64,000 nt of DNA, taken from Variovorax boronicumulans (lineage in GTDB: Bacteria; Pseudomonadota; Gammaproteobacteria; Burkholderiales; Burkholderiaceae_C). Below are positions 44,377-54,676 of this stretch, piece after piece. The first letter of the stretch is position 1. Each line of letters begins with the position of its first letter. The notes beneath the pieces are model-generated. The model was not told where the DNA came from. It saw only the letters and a list, made by a program, of their open reading frames with translations, and made no database searches. A program made the position numbers and the translations under genes. Location: NCBI RefSeq assembly GCF_007677875.1, contig NZ_VEDO01000006.1:1-64000 (forward strand), in the 5' to 3' direction.

Positions 44377-44586
44377 GGGGTTGGCGAGAAAGGGAAGATG
44401 CCGCCATGGTGGGGGCGCACCCGTGGGTTTGCAAGGCGCGGCGTCCTACAGAGGCCGGCGCGCCATTCATTTGGCAGCCCTATGAAACCATGTGAACCCT
44501 AAATTTGCACTATGACCGACGTCAAGGCCTAATCCCGCCGCACCGGGCGCGCCACACCGGCGCGCCCACCGCACAGGAGACACAGC

Positions 44587-45549
44587 ATGCGCCGGCTTTT
44601 CCGATCCGTAGTCCTTTGCGCCGCCACCGCGCTGGCGGGACAGGCCTTCGCCTGGCCGGACCAGGCCATCACCCTCGTCGTGCCCTACACGCCCGGCACC
44701 GGCATCGACCTCATCGCGCGCCAGCTCTCCGCGCACCTGCCCAAGGCCCTGGGCCAGCCGGTCGTGGTGGACAACGTGGCGGGCGCCAGCGGCAACATCG
44801 GCAGCGACCGCGTGGCCCGCGCCAAACCCGATGGCCATACGCTGATGGTCCAGGTCAACACCCTGGTCATGAACAAGGGCCTGTACAAGTCGCTCTCCTA
44901 CGACCCGGTGACCGACTTCACGCCGGTGGCGCTGACCTCCTGGGGCAGCCTCCTGCTGGTGACCAACCCCAACGTGCAAAAGGCCACCACGCTGGCTGAT
45001 CTCGTGGCGGCGGCCAAGGCCGCGCCCGGCAAGCTCAACTACGCCACGCCGGGCGTGGGCACGCCGCACCACCTGTCCATGGCGCTTCTGGCGCAGACCA
45101 CGGGGATGGAACTGCTGCACGTGCCCTACAAGGGCACGGCGGGCGCCGTGACCGATCTGCTGGGCGGGCGCATCGACACCATGTTCCTGCCCGTGCACGT
45201 GGCGCTGCAGCACATCCAGGCCGGCAAGCTGCGCGCCATTGCCACCGGCAGCCCCAAGCGGCTGCCGCAGCTGCCCGACGTGCCCACGCTGGCCGAGGCC
45301 GGAGCCAGGATCGACAACGTGGACATGTGGTACGGCGTGTTCGCCCCCAAGGGCACGCCAGCCGAGGTGGTGCAGCGGCTCAACCGGGAGATCGCCGCCG
45401 TGCTGAAGCAGCCGGAAGTGGCCAAGGCCTTCGAAGCGCAGGGCATGGTGCCGGCCACGGCCACGCCCGCCGAGTTCGGCACCCTGGTGGCCAAGGACGC
45501 GCAGCGCTGGGCCGAGGTGGTGCGGCGCGGCAACATCACGGCGGAGTGA
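44587..45549 (+). CDS. Bug/TctC-type tripartite tricarboxylate transporter receptor
   Basis: Secreted receptor of 320 residues with signal peptide SVVLCAATALAGQAFA. The Bug fold is clear: ITLVVPYTPGTGIDLIARQLS, VVVDNVAGASGNIGSDRVARAKPDGHTLM, HVPYKGTAGAVTDLLGGRIDTMF. The carboxylate ligand is unknown. A 210-base gap to divergent cbpA precedes it, in which no clear promoter could be fixed, and no transport membrane genes adjoin it. Confidence 0.9.
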   Translation: MRRLFRSVVLCAATALAGQAFAWPDQAITLVVPYTPGTGIDLIARQLSAHLPKALGQPVVVDNVAGASGNIGSDRVARAKPDGHTLMVQVNTLVMNKGLYKSLSYDPVTDFTPVALTSWGSLLLVTNPNVQKATTLADLVAAAKAAPGKLNYATPGVGTPHHLSMALLAQTTGMELLHVPYKGTAGAVTDLLGGRIDTMFLPVHVALQHIQAGKLRAIATGSPKRLPQLPDVPTLAEAGARIDNVDMWYGVFAPKGTPAEVVQRLNREIAAVLKQPEVAKAFEAQGMVPATATPAEFGTLVAKDAQRWAEVVRRGNITAE

Positions 45550-45573
45550 TCCAGCATCCCGCTGGGCGACAGC

Positions 45574-45593
45574 GCGCGCCCGAGAAGGCGCGC
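45574..45593. terminator. GC-rich hairpin between convergent genes
   Basis: GCGCGCC (45574-45580) and GGCGCGC (45587-45593) form a perfect 7-bp stem with loop CGAGAA. It lies exactly between the convergent stops of the Bug receptor and the LysR gene. There is no T-tract on either side, so strength is uncertain. Confidence 0.35.
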
Positions 45594-45594
45594 C

Positions 45595-46500
45595 TCAGCG
45601 CGACATCGAGGGCAGGTGCTGCGCGATCGCCGCGTCGAAGGCCTGCATGGCCTCGGTCTCGGCCACGCCGCGTCGCGCCACGCGGTAGAAGCCCAGTTTG
45701 AGCTGCGGGCTGCCCAGCACCTCCATCTGCACCCGGTGGCGCCGGCAGGCCGCCACCGCGAAGGTCGGCATCACCGCCTGGCCGAAGCCGGCCTCCACCA
45801 TCGAGATCTGGGTCGCCAGGAAGCTGACCGACAGGCTGGCCGCGGCGTCGCGCGACACGCCGATCTTGTGCAGGTGGGTGTCGATGGCGCGCTGGATCGG
45901 GTTGTCCGAGGGGAGCGCGATCAACGCCGCGCCTTTGAGCGAGGCCCAGGTCGCGCGGCCCAGCGCGCCGGGTACCTTAGCCGCAGGCGACACCTTCATG
46001 AGCGGGAAGTCCGCCACATGCCGGCGCACCAGGCCCGAGGCGACCTTGAAGAAAAAGCCAAGGCCCAGATCCGCCTCGCCGGACTCGACCATGGCCTGCA
46101 CGCCCGGCAGGTCGCTGTCGAGCAGTTGCAGGCGCACGCCCGGATGCTGCGCCCGAAAGTGCGCCAGCAGCTGCGGCAACAGGTGGGCCGAGACCAGCGG
46201 CGTGGCCGCGATGCGCAGCTGCTGGCGCGACAGCTGGCCGAGCGCGTCCACCTCGGCCGTTGCATGGTCCAGCTGCTGCAGCACCGATTCGGCCACCAGC
46301 GCGAAACGCCGGCCCGCGTCCGTCAACTGCACGGCGCGCGTGGTACGGTCGAACAGACGCGCGCCGAGCTGGCGCTCGACTTCGCGCACCAGGATGCTGA
46401 GGCCGGCCTGCGTCATGTGGGCCCGCTCAGCCGCCCGCGTGAAGCTGCCGGCATGGGCCACGTAGAGGAAGGCGCGGATCTGGCGCATGGAAAGGTTCAT
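45595..46500 (-). CDS. LysR-type transcriptional regulator, divergent to a flavin monooxygenase
   Basis: Regulator of 301 residues. The N-terminal helix-turn-helix is typical (MRQIRAFLYVAHAGSFTRAAERAHMTQAGLSILVREVERQLG), and the effector domain spans about residues 90-295. It is about 100 bases from the divergent FAD monooxygenase gene and probably controls it. An ATG 12 bases further in (MRQIR) is also a possible start. Confidence 0.9.
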   Translation of the reverse strand: MNLSMRQIRAFLYVAHAGSFTRAAERAHMTQAGLSILVREVERQLGARLFDRTTRAVQLTDAGRRFALVAESVLQQLDHATAEVDALGQLSRQQLRIAATPLVSAHLLPQLLAHFRAQHPGVRLQLLDSDLPGVQAMVESGEADLGLGFFFKVASGLVRRHVADFPLMKVSPAAKVPGALGRATWASLKGAALIALPSDNPIQRAIDTHLHKIGVSRDAAASLSVSFLATQISMVEAGFGQAVMPTFAVAACRRHRVQMEVLGSPQLKLGFYRVARRGVAETEAMQAFDAAIAQHLPSMSR

Positions 46501-46511
46501 ATGGCGATTTT

Positions 46512-46528
46512 ATGAGTGCATGTCACAT
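46512..46528. promoter_or_regulatory. Weak LysR-type T-N11-A dyad
   Basis: In the 101-base gap between the LysR gene and the monooxygenase gene, ATGAGTGCATGTCACAT is an imperfect palindrome with the T-N11-A spacing used by LysR regulators. This is the best dyad I see there. Confidence 0.25.
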
Positions 46529-46601
46529 CTAAACTTGTCTAATCACACGTCGCCGGTTTCAATCTTGTCTTCACGCAACGCACCGCAGACGGAGACAGGA
46601 C

Positions 46602-48218
46602 ATGGCAGAACAGGCACAGACCCACGACCAGCAGGCGCACACCCAGGTGCTCATCGTCGGCGGGGGTCCCGTCGGCATGGGGCTGGCCATCGAGCTGGGC
46701 CAGCGCGGCATCGCCTGCACGGTGGTGGAGCGCCACGCGCACCCGCAGCCCATTCCCAAGGGGCAGAACCTGACGCAGCGCACCATGGAGCACTTCCATT
46801 TCTGGGGCGCCGAGCCGGCACTGCGCGCGGCCCGCACCATCCCGCCGGGCTACGGCATCGGCGGCCTTACGGCGCACGGCACGCTGCTCGGTGAACACCA
46901 TTACGACTGGCTGCAGCGCGAGCTGGTGCGGCCCTACTACTTCCAGGCCAACGAGCGGCTGCCGCAGTACGCCACCGAGGCCGTGCTGCGCGCCCGCGCG
47001 GCCGCGCTGCCCAGCGTGCAGACGCTGTACGGCTGGACGGCCGAGACCGTCACGCCCTCGGCGGGCGGCGTGGAGGTGGTGGTCCGCGAACGCGAAGGCG
47101 GCGCCTGCCGTACGCTGCATGCGGACTACGTGGTCGGTTGCGACGGCAGCCGCTCGCTGGTGCGCTCGCAGGCCGGCATCACGCAGACCCTCTCGGACCA
47201 CGACCGGCTGATGGCGCTGGTGGTGTTCCGCTCACGCGAGCTACACGAACTGTTGGCACGCTACCCCGGCAAGTCCTACTACAACGTGCTGCAGCCCGGG
47301 CTGAACGGCTACTGGAAGTTCTTCGGCCGCGTGGACCTGGGCGAGACCTGGTTCTTCCATGCACCGGTTCCGCCCGGCACCACGCGCGACAACTTCGACT
47401 TCGCGGCTTACCTGCACGAGGCCGTGGGCGCCGAGTTCGAGGTGGCGTTCGACCACATTGGCTTCTGGGACCTGCGCTTCGCCATCGCCGACCGCTACCG
47501 CGCCGGCCGCGTGTTCGTCGCGGGCGACGCGGCGCACAGCCACCCGCCCTATGGCGGCTACGGCATCAACACCGGCTTCGAGGACGCGCGCAACCTGGGC
47601 TGGAAGCTCGCGGCGACGCTGCAAGGCTGGGGGAGTGAGGCGCTGCTGGACTCCTACGACCGCGAACGCCGGCCGGTGTTCGCTTCCACGGCGGGCGATT
47701 TCATCGCCCGCTCCATCGAGGTGGACCGGGCCTTCCTGCACGCCCACGACCCGGCGCGCGACCGCGCCGCCTTCGAGCAGGCCTGGCGGGCGCGCAGCGA
47801 AGGCGCAGTGGGCGAGGTGCATGCCTTCGAGCCCCATTACGAAGGCTCGCCCATCGTGCCCGGAACCCAGGGCGAAGGCGGCAGCGCTGTCGGCGGGCAC
47901 CGCTTCGAGGCACGCGCCGGTCACCACTTGGCGCCGGCGGCACTGTCCGTCGGTGGCAACGTCTACGACCGCCTTGAGCCGGACTTCACGCTGCTGGCCT
48001 TGGACGCGCCCGCGCCGCAGGTGCAGGCCTTCGTGCAGGCCGCCCAGGGCCTGGGCCTGCCGCTGCGCGTGGTCGAGGACACTCGGGCGGGCGAGCGGGC
48101 GCGCTATGCGGCCGGCCTCGTGCTGGTACGGCCAGACCAGTTCGTCGCCTGGGCTGGCGAGTCGGTACCAGCGGACGCAGCGGTCGATCTGCTGCGCCAG
48201 GCCACCGGGCGGGCCTGA
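46602..48218 (+). CDS. FAD-dependent aromatic monooxygenase (PheA/TfdB-type hydroxylase)
   Basis: Flavoprotein hydroxylase of 538 residues using NAD(P)H and O2. The dinucleotide fold is VLIVGGGPVGMGLAIELGQRG (about residues 16-36), the middle motif VVGCDGSRSLVRSQAGI and the FAD-ribityl motif RVFVAGDAAHSHPPYGGYGINTGFEDARNLGWKLA (about 304-340). A C-terminal thioredoxin-like domain follows, as in phenol hydroxylases. The substrate is probably a phenol or other aromatic acid. It is divergent from a LysR gene. Downstream, 48219-48414 holds a short ACCGGC/GCCGGT stem (48277-48291) and no gene. Confidence 0.87.
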   Translation: MAEQAQTHDQQAHTQVLIVGGGPVGMGLAIELGQRGIACTVVERHAHPQPIPKGQNLTQRTMEHFHFWGAEPALRAARTIPPGYGIGGLTAHGTLLGEHHYDWLQRELVRPYYFQANERLPQYATEAVLRARAAALPSVQTLYGWTAETVTPSAGGVEVVVREREGGACRTLHADYVVGCDGSRSLVRSQAGITQTLSDHDRLMALVVFRSRELHELLARYPGKSYYNVLQPGLNGYWKFFGRVDLGETWFFHAPVPPGTTRDNFDFAAYLHEAVGAEFEVAFDHIGFWDLRFAIADRYRAGRVFVAGDAAHSHPPYGGYGINTGFEDARNLGWKLAATLQGWGSEALLDSYDRERRPVFASTAGDFIARSIEVDRAFLHAHDPARDRAAFEQAWRARSEGAVGEVHAFEPHYEGSPIVPGTQGEGGSAVGGHRFEARAGHHLAPAALSVGGNVYDRLEPDFTLLALDAPAPQVQAFVQAAQGLGLPLRVVEDTRAGERARYAAGLVLVRPDQFVAWAGESVPADAAVDLLRQATGRA

Positions 48219-48414
48219 TGAAGCTGGCCCTGCCGTCGTTGTGGGGTCTGCGCCAGGCGGTCGCAAGCGGGGCCTGACCGGCTACGCCGGTTGCCCGTCG
48301 GCCGCTGCCTACGCGCAGGCGCCCTGCCCGCCTGCTGCGCTGGCGGTGCGCATGCCACAAGCTGGCGGCTCATAACGACCGTGCGCAGATCCCGCGCGCG
48401 GCAGGAGCCCCACG

Positions 48415-49080
48415 ATGCAAACCACCGACCCCCGTGACGACGGTGTGGCCTGCGACCTCGCGCTCACGCGCCGCGATCTGCTGTTGTCCGGCGCGGCCGG
48501 CGTGGCCGCGGGCGGTGTCGCAGCCGCCCCCATACCTGCGCCCGCACAGCCCACGCCCAACCCCATGCCGTTGCACCCCCTCTCGCTGACCGTCAACGGA
48601 CAGCGCCACGCCGTCGAGATCGACACCCGCACCACCCTGCTCGATCTGCTGCGCGAGCAGCTGCATCTGACCGGCAGCAAGAAGGGCTGCGACCATGGCC
48701 AGTGCGGCGCCTGCACCGTCATCGCCGACGGCCGGCGCATCAATGCCTGCCTGTCGCTGGCCGTTCTGCACGAGGGCGGCAGCGTGACCACCATCGAAGG
48801 CCTGGGCACGCCGCAGTCGCTGCACCCCATGCAGGCGGCCTTCGTCAAGCACGACGGGTACCAGTGCGGCTACTGCACGCCGGGGCAGATCTGCTCGGCC
48901 GTGGCGGTGATCGACGAGGTGCGCGCCGGCATTCCGAGCCATGTCAGCGCCGACCTGAATGCCAAGCCATTGCTCTCGGCGCAGGAGCTGCGCGAACGCA
49001 TGAGCGGCAACATCTGCCGCTGCGGCGCCTATTCCAACATCGTCGACGCCATCACCGAAGTGGCAGGAGGTGCGGCATGA
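48415..49080 (+). CDS. paoA: Periplasmic aldehyde oxidoreductase PaoA-type [2Fe-2S] subunit
   Basis: Iron-sulfur subunit of 221 residues with a twin-arginine signal ([23 protein letters not shown]), so the folded enzyme is exported by Tat. Two [2Fe-2S] clusters are marked by [12 protein letters not shown] (plant-type) and [11 protein letters not shown] with [12 protein letters not shown] (C-terminal four-helix type). In E. coli PaoABC oxidises aromatic aldehydes. The next subunit overlaps by ATGA. Confidence 0.9.
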   Translation: MQTTDPRDDGVACDLALTRRDLLLSGAAGVAAGGVAAAPIPAPAQPTPNPMPLHPLSLTVNGQRHAVEIDTRTTLLDLLREQLHLTGSKKGCDHGQCGACTVIADGRRINACLSLAVLHEGGSVTTIEGLGTPQSLHPMQAAFVKHDGYQCGYCTPGQICSAVAVIDEVRAGIPSHVSADLNAKPLLSAQELRERMSGNICRCGAYSNIVDAITEVAGGAA

Positions 49081-50033
49081 AAGCCTTCACCTTCGAGCGT
49101 GCCCGCACCCCGGCCGAGGCCGCCGCCGCTGCGGCGCGCACACCGGGCGCGCGCTTCATCGCGGGCGGCACCAACCTCGTCGATCTGATGAAGCTGCAGA
49201 TCGAGACGCCGCCTCACCTGATCGACGTCAACGGCCTGGCGCTGGACCGCATCGAGCCGGCACCCGGTGGCGGCCTGCGCATCGGCGCGCTGGTGCGCAA
49301 CACCGACCTGGCGGCCGATGCGCGCGTGCGCAAGGACTACGCTGTGCTGTCGCGCGCATTGCTGGCCGGCGCCTCGGGCCAACTGCGCAACAAGGCCACC
49401 ACGGCCGGCAACCTGCTGCAGCGCACGCGTTGCCCTTACTTCTACGACACCGCACAGGCCTGCAACAAGCGCAAGCCCGGCAGCGGCTGTGCGGCCATGG
49501 ACGGTATCAACCGCCAGCACGCCATCGTGGGCACCAGCAGCTCCTGCATCGCCACGCACCCGAGCGACATGGCGGTGGCCATGCGCGTGCTCGACGCCAC
49601 GGTCGAGACGGTGCGGCCCAACGGAGCCACGCGCAGCATCCCGATCGCCGACTTCCACCGCCTGCCCGGGAACACGCCGCAGCGCGAGACCGCGCTGGAG
49701 CCTGGCGAACTCATCACCGCCGTGACACTGCCAGCGCCGGTCGGTGGCCGCCACGAATACCGCAAGGTGCGCGACCGGGCTTCCTACGCCTTCGCGCTGG
49801 TCTCGGTGGCCGCCATCGTGCAGCGCGACGGCCGCGGCCGCGTGGCGCTGGGCGGCGTGGCACACAAGCCCTGGCGCATGGAAGCGGCCGAACCCCTGCT
49901 GCCCAAGGGCGCCGAAGCCTTCACGGCGCAACTGCTGGCCGGCGCGCGCACCACCGAACACAACGCCTTCAAGCCCCCGCTGGTCACTCGCGTGCTGTCC
50001 GACGTGCTGCAGGAGACCGGGAGAACCACATGA
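49077..50033 (+). CDS. paoB: Aldehyde oxidoreductase PaoB-type FAD subunit
   Basis: FAD-binding subunit of 318 residues. The FAD motif is [13 protein letters not shown] near residue 27. An insertion with four cysteines ([22 protein letters not shown] and a later SSSC) is the extra [4Fe-4S] site known from PaoB-type subunits and absent from ordinary xanthine dehydrogenase FAD subunits. It is coupled by ATGA to both neighbours. Confidence 0.9.
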   Translation: MKAFTFERARTPAEAAAAAARTPGARFIAGGTNLVDLMKLQIETPPHLIDVNGLALDRIEPAPGGGLRIGALVRNTDLAADARVRKDYAVLSRALLAGASGQLRNKATTAGNLLQRTRCPYFYDTAQACNKRKPGSGCAAMDGINRQHAIVGTSSSCIATHPSDMAVAMRVLDATVETVRPNGATRSIPIADFHRLPGNTPQRETALEPGELITAVTLPAPVGGRHEYRKVRDRASYAFALVSVAAIVQRDGRGRVALGGVAHKPWRMEAAEPLLPKGAEAFTAQLLAGARTTEHNAFKPPLVTRVLSDVLQETGRTT

Positions 50034-52243
50034 AATTCGACGCCCCCGCCACCACCAACCCCATCGACCAGTTGAAGCTGGTCGGCAAGCCCCTCAACCG
50101 CATCGACGGCCCCTTCAAGACCACCGGCACGGCGCCCTACGCCTACGAGCACCACGAGCTGCCCGGCACCGCCTATGGCGTGGTCGTCGGCGCCGGCATC
50201 GCCAAGGGCCGTATCGCTTCCATGGACACCCGCGCGGCCAGCGCGGCCCCCGGCGTGCTGGCGGTCGTCACTGCGCGCAATGCCGGCAAGCTGGGCAAAG
50301 GCAAGATGAACACCGCCAAGCTGCTGGGCGGGCCGCAGATCGACCACTACCACCAGGCCGTGGCCCTGGTGGTGGCCCAGACCTTCGAGCAGGCGCGTGC
50401 CGCGGCAGCGCTGGTGCAGGTGCGCTACGAAGCCACGCGCGGCAGCTTCGATCTCTCGCTGGCCAAGGACGGTGCCAAGCCGCCCAAGCCGAACGAGAAC
50501 ACCGGCCCCATCGAGACCAGTGTGGGCGACTTCGATGGCGCCTACGCCACCGCGCCCGTGCAGCTCGACGTGACCTACACCACGCCCGACCAGTCGCACG
50601 CCATGATGGAGCCGCACGCCACGCTGGCGGTCTGGAACGACGACGGCGCCCTGACCGTGTGGACGGCCAACCAGATGATCGACTGGGGCGCCGGCGACCT
50701 CGCACGTACGCTGGGTCTGCCCAAGGACAAGGTGCGGCTGATCTCCACCTTCGTCGGCGGCGGCTTCGGCGGCAAGCTGTTCGTGCGGGCCGACGCCGTG
50801 CTGGCCGCGCTCGGTGCGCGCGCCGCCAAGCGGCCGGTGAAGGTCGCGCTGCAGCGCCCCCTGATCGCCAACAACACCACGCACCGGCCGGCCACCATCC
50901 AGCGCATCCGCCTGGGCGCCGGCAAGGACGGAAAGCTCACGGCCGTGGCACACGAAAGCTGGTCGGGCGACCTGCCCGGCGGCGGCCCGGAGACCGCCGT
51001 GAACCAGACGCGTCTGCTCTATGCCGGTGCCAACCGCATGACGGCCATGAAGCTCGCGGTGCTGGATCTTCCCGAAGGCAACGCCATGCGCGCGCCCGGC
51101 GAGGCGCCCGGCATGATGGCGCTGGAAGTGGCGATGGACGAGATGGCCGAACGGCTGGGCATGGACCCGATCGCGTTCCGCATCCTCAACGACACACAGG
51201 TGGACCCCGAGAAGCCCGAGCGGCCTTTCACGCAGCGCCAGCTCACGCGCTGCCTGCAACTGGGCGCCGAACGCTTCGGCTGGGCCGCACGCCAGAGCCG
51301 TCCCGGCCAGCAGCGCGACGGCCGCTGGCGCGTCGGCCTGGGCGTGGCCGCTGCCTTCCGCAACAACCTGCTGCAGACCTCCGCCGCGCGCGTGCGGCTG
51401 GACAGCAAGGGCATGCTCACGGTGGACACCGACATGACCGACATCGGCACCGGCAGCTACACCATCATCGCGCAGACCGCGGCCGAGACCCTGGGGCTGC
51501 CGCTGGAGCGCGTCACGGTGCGGCTGGGCGACTCGCTGCTGCCCGTGTCCTGCGGCTCGGGTGGGCAATGGGGCGCGGCCAACTCGACGGCCGGCGTCTA
51601 CGCGGCCTGCATGGCACTGCGCCGGCAGGTGGCCGAGCGGCTGGGCCTGGACCCGGCCTCCGCCGCGTTCGCCGATGGCCAGGTGCGCGTGGGCGACCGC
51701 AGCCTGCCGATCACCCAGGCCACGGCCGACCGCGAGCTCGTGGCAGAGGACAAGATCGAATACCCCAAGGAGTTTTCGGAAAAGGCCCAGCAATCGACCT
51801 TCGGCGCGCACTTCGTCGAGGTGGGTGTGGACGTCGCCAGCTGCGAGATCCGCGTGCGCCGCATGCTGGCTGTCTGCGCGGCCGGCCGCATCCTGAACCC
51901 CAAGACGGCGCGCAGCCAGGTGATCGGCGCGATGACCATGGGCGTGGGCGCCGCGCTCATGGAAGACCTGGCCGTGGACACGCGCCGCGGCTTTTTCGTG
52001 AACCACGACCTGGCCGGCTACGAGGTGCCCGTGCACGCCGACATCCCGCACCAGGAGGTGGTGTTCCTGGACGAGGTCGACCCCATGTCCACGCCGCTCA
52101 AAGCCAAGGGCGTGGGCGAGCTGGGCATCTGCGGGGTGGGCGCGGCGGTGGCGAACGCCATCTACAACGCCACCGGCGTGCGCGTGCGCGACTACCCGGT
52201 GACGCTGGACAAGCTGCTCAAGGGCATGCCCAGCGTCGCGTGA
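50030..52243 (+). CDS. paoC: Aldehyde oxidoreductase PaoC-type molybdenum cofactor subunit
   Basis: Catalytic subunit of 737 residues that binds molybdopterin cytosine dinucleotide. Seen motifs are [38 protein letters not shown] and the catalytic glutamate loop [19 protein letters not shown] near the end. It oxidises aldehydes to acids in the periplasm. The chaperone gene paoD, usual after paoC in E. coli, is absent; a strong terminator follows at once. Confidence 0.92.
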   Translation: MKFDAPATTNPIDQLKLVGKPLNRIDGPFKTTGTAPYAYEHHELPGTAYGVVVGAGIAKGRIASMDTRAASAAPGVLAVVTARNAGKLGKGKMNTAKLLGGPQIDHYHQAVALVVAQTFEQARAAAALVQVRYEATRGSFDLSLAKDGAKPPKPNENTGPIETSVGDFDGAYATAPVQLDVTYTTPDQSHAMMEPHATLAVWNDDGALTVWTANQMIDWGAGDLARTLGLPKDKVRLISTFVGGGFGGKLFVRADAVLAALGARAAKRPVKVALQRPLIANNTTHRPATIQRIRLGAGKDGKLTAVAHESWSGDLPGGGPETAVNQTRLLYAGANRMTAMKLAVLDLPEGNAMRAPGEAPGMMALEVAMDEMAERLGMDPIAFRILNDTQVDPEKPERPFTQRQLTRCLQLGAERFGWAARQSRPGQQRDGRWRVGLGVAAAFRNNLLQTSAARVRLDSKGMLTVDTDMTDIGTGSYTIIAQTAAETLGLPLERVTVRLGDSLLPVSCGSGGQWGAANSTAGVYAACMALRRQVAERLGLDPASAAFADGQVRVGDRSLPITQATADRELVAEDKIEYPKEFSEKAQQSTFGAHFVEVGVDVASCEIRVRRMLAVCAAGRILNPKTARSQVIGAMTMGVGAALMEDLAVDTRRGFFVNHDLAGYEVPVHADIPHQEVVFLDEVDPMSTPLKAKGVGELGICGVGAAVANAIYNATGVRVRDYPVTLDKLLKGMPSVA

Positions 52244-52263
52244 CGCGCGAGCGCGAGCAGCAA

Positions 52264-52287
52264 GGCGGCCACCCGGCCGCCTTTTTT
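52264..52287. terminator. Strong Rho-independent terminator after paoC
   Basis: GGCGGCC (52264-52270), loop ACCC, GGCCGCC (52275-52281), then six T (52282-52287). It serves the plus-strand pao operon. From the minus strand, a few A-derived bases precede the stem, so it may also stop the convergent esterase gene, which ends three bases away. Confidence 0.85.
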
Positions 52288-52289
52288 CG

Positions 52290-53528
52290 TTACCGGCGCT
52301 GGCTGAACACCCAATCGCGGGCGCTCTGGTCTGCATAGCCTGCGATCCAGACGAAGTGGGCCGTCGGCGAGAAGAAGGTCCCCGTGGGATACAGCCGGGT
52401 CTGGTAGCGGATGCCGTTGGCATCGAGCAGCCGGATCAGGTTGAGGTAGGCCGGCTGCCGTACGTCCGGATCGTCCTCGGCAGCGACGACACGGATGCGG
52501 CCGTCCAGGTACTGCTTGAGCCCGGCCCAGTTGTACGCATCGCCGCCGCCAGTGGTGGGCGATCCGGCCCATGCCGCGTTGAGGAACAGCGCGGCGAAGG
52601 TCTGGGGGTAACTCTCGGCCATGACCAGCGCGCCGTTGCCGCCCATCGACAGGCCGGTCAGGTAGACCCGGCCCGCATCGACCTTCTGCGTCGCCAGCAC
52701 GCTCTGCAGCAGTTCGTAGGCCGCCTGCCCGTCCGCCGACAGCGCGCCGGCAGGGTCGGCGCCCGCCACCCAGGCGGTGTTGGCCTGGGGTGCGATGACG
52801 ATCGCCTCCTTCGCCGGATTGGCCTCGGAATCCGCGGCCCAGACCGTGGCCTGCCGCGTGCGCTTGAGCACCATGTCGGACGGCTGGCCGCCCGCCGCCC
52901 GCTGGCCCACGCCGTGCAGCGCCAGCACCACAGGGTAGGTCTTGGTGCTCGTGGCGTAGTTGGGCGGATAGTAGATGTGGTACTTGATCGCCGTTCCGGC
53001 GGCGCTGGTGAAGGTCTGCTCCGCGCCGAACTTCGCGCGCAGCGCCGCATCGTTGTCCCGCACGATGCGTACGGTGTAATTCGCCGCTTCTCCGGTGGCC
53101 GGGTCGGCGACGTTGATGGTGGCCGTCTGCACATACTCGACATCGAAGGCGGCGTAGCTCTGCGACAGCTTGACCATGTAGCCGGTGTTGCCCAGCGTCT
53201 GCGCCAGCGGCACCGCCTCGGGCGCGGCCACGTCGGTGTTCGCAACGGTCGTGCTGTAGGCCCCCGCCGTCGTGGCGGCCGTGACGGTGGTCTGCGTGGC
53301 CGCGGCGTTGGCCGTGGGCTGCAGCAGCACGCCGTAGATGTCGCTCTGCACCCGCAGCGTGTAGTTGCGCACGTCCGGATCGAAGGCCGGCTCGAGCTTC
53401 TCGCCGTTGTGCGCACTCGTCGTCACCTGCAGGCCGGTCAGGCGCGGCGCGTCGCCGTCATCCCCTCCGCCACCACAGGCGGCCAGGCTGGTCGCGGCCA
53501 GCAGGCCCAGTGCGAAACGTTTCTTCAT
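52290..53528 (-). CDS. Lipoprotein esterase with cadherin-like beta-sandwich and PHB-depolymerase-like domain
   Basis: Secreted protein of 412 residues. The lipobox LAAC (Cys about 18) is followed by a Gly/Asp linker and a cadherin-like Ig domain (about residues 28-160, LTGLQVTTSAHNGEKLEPAFDPDVRNYTLRV). The catalytic alpha/beta-hydrolase domain (about 180-412) has LTGLSMGGNGAL with the nucleophile serine, an acid near AAEDDPDVR, and a histidine in TAHFVW. It may be a surface esterase or poly-hydroxyalkanoate-type depolymerase. The exact substrate is unknown. Confidence 0.78.
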   Translation of the reverse strand: MKKRFALGLLAATSLAACGGGGDDGDAPRLTGLQVTTSAHNGEKLEPAFDPDVRNYTLRVQSDIYGVLLQPTANAAATQTTVTAATTAGAYSTTVANTDVAAPEAVPLAQTLGNTGYMVKLSQSYAAFDVEYVQTATINVADPATGEAANYTVRIVRDNDAALRAKFGAEQTFTSAAGTAIKYHIYYPPNYATSTKTYPVVLALHGVGQRAAGGQPSDMVLKRTRQATVWAADSEANPAKEAIVIAPQANTAWVAGADPAGALSADGQAAYELLQSVLATQKVDAGRVYLTGLSMGGNGALVMAESYPQTFAALFLNAAWAGSPTTGGGDAYNWAGLKQYLDGRIRVVAAEDDPDVRQPAYLNLIRLLDANGIRYQTRLYPTGTFFSPTAHFVWIAGYADQSARDWVFSQRR

Positions 53529-53616
53529 GCATGTCTCCCATCGGCTCTTGTGTTGGGAACCACCGACCGAGCCACATCGGCGCCCCTCGGGTTCTTGGGT
53601 CAGGTACGGAGGCGGC

Positions 53617-53659
53617 GCCGGGCCATGCCCGGCCGCAGGCGCGCCGGTGGCGGCGCGCC
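53617..53659 (-). terminator. Double hairpin at the end of the transketolase operon
   Basis: On the minus strand, seven bases after the transketolase stop, come GGCGCGCC-N6-GGCGCGCC (53659-53638) and then GCCGGGC-N3-GCCCGGC (53633-53617). Both stems are perfect. There is no T-tract, so a Rho-assisted or mRNA-stabilising role is possible. Confidence 0.4.
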
Positions 53660-53665
53660 AGTGGC

Positions 53666-54676
53666 TCAGTCCAGCCAGCCGCGGATGCGCTGGCCCAGCA
53701 CTTCGCGGCTGATGCCATAACGGTCGTGCAGCGTGGGCAAGGCGCCGGCATCGAGGAAGGCGTCGGGCAGGCCGGCGAGCTGGAAGCCGGCGGGCTGCAC
53801 GCGGTGGCGCAGCAGCGCCGAGGCCACGGCCTCGCCCAGGCCGCCGACCACCGAATGGTTCTCGGCCACGACCACGAGGCGCGGCCTGGCGCCCACGGCG
53901 GCCACGATGGTGGCTTCGTCCAGCGGCTTGATCGTCGGGCAGTGCAGCACGGCCACGCCGATGCCATCGCTAGCCAGGTCGGCCGCCACCTCCAGCGCGC
54001 GCATCGTCAGGATGCCGCTGGAGACCACCAGCACGTCGGCGCCTTCGCGCAGCATCTTGGCCTTGCCCAGCTCGAACCGGTAGCCTTCGATCTCGTCGAG
54101 CACCAGCGGCACCTGCCCGCGCAGCAGCCGCATGTAGACCGGCCCCGGATGCGCCGCGATCTGCGGCACAGCCTGGGCGATGTCCAGCGCGTCGCAGGGG
54201 TCCACGATGGTCAGCCCCGGCACGCCGCGCATCATGGCCAGGTCTTCGGTGGCCTGGTGGCTGGGGCCGTAGCCCGTCGTGAGGCCGGGCAGCGCGCAGC
54301 AGATCTTGACGTTGAGGTTTTCCTCGGCGATCACCTGGTGGATGAAGTCGTAGGCGCGCCGCGTGCCGAACACCGCGTAGGTCGTGGCGAACGGCACCAG
54401 ACCTTCCTTGGCCAGCCCGCCGGCCGCCCCCATGAGCAGCTGCTCGGCCATGCCCATCTGGTAGAAGCGCTCGGGGTAGGCCTGCGCGAACAGGTGCAGG
54501 TCGGTGTACTTGGCCAGGTCGGCGGTGAGGCCGACCACCTCGGGCCGGCTGGCGGCGTACTCCACGAGGGCCTTGCCGAACGGGGCCGCCTGCACGCGCT
54601 GGCCCTCGGAGGCGATCGAGGCGATCATGGCCGAGGTGGTCAGCCGCGGCTTCTTGTCTGCAACGGCCTGGTTCAT
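53666..54676 (-). CDS. Split transketolase, C-terminal subunit
   Basis: Subunit of 336 residues with the transketolase pyrimidine-binding domain (about residues 25-190: GKALVEYAASRPEVVGLTADLAKYTDLHLFAQAYPERFYQMGMAEQ) and the C-terminal domain (about 205-330: VLVVSSGILTMRALEVAADL). The ThDP-activating glutamate is expected in the GMAEQ segment. It works as a complex with the N-terminal subunit, whose stop overlaps its ATG. Confidence 0.9.
   Translation of the reverse strand: MNQAVADKKPRLTTSAMIASIASEGQRVQAAPFGKALVEYAASRPEVVGLTADLAKYTDLHLFAQAYPERFYQMGMAEQLLMGAAGGLAKEGLVPFATTYAVFGTRRAYDFIHQVIAEENLNVKICCALPGLTTGYGPSHQATEDLAMMRGVPGLTIVDPCDALDIAQAVPQIAAHPGPVYMRLLRGQVPLVLDEIEGYRFELGKAKMLREGADVLVVSSGILTMRALEVAADLASDGIGVAVLHCPTIKPLDEATIVAAVGARPRLVVVAENHSVVGGLGEAVASALLRHRVQPAGFQLAGLPDAFLDAGALPTLHDRYGISREVLGQRIRGWLD

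Noticed and set aside
44471-44533. Sigma-70 promoter for the Bug receptor gene at 44587
   Set aside because: Candidate hexamers (TTGGCA, TTGCAC, CCTAAT) do not give a good pair with 16-18 base spacing, so no site was fixed.
48277-48291. Short stem ACCGGC/GCCGGT as terminator of the monooxygenase gene
   Set aside because: Three-base loop, no T-tract and a GC-rich background. Such stems arise by chance here.
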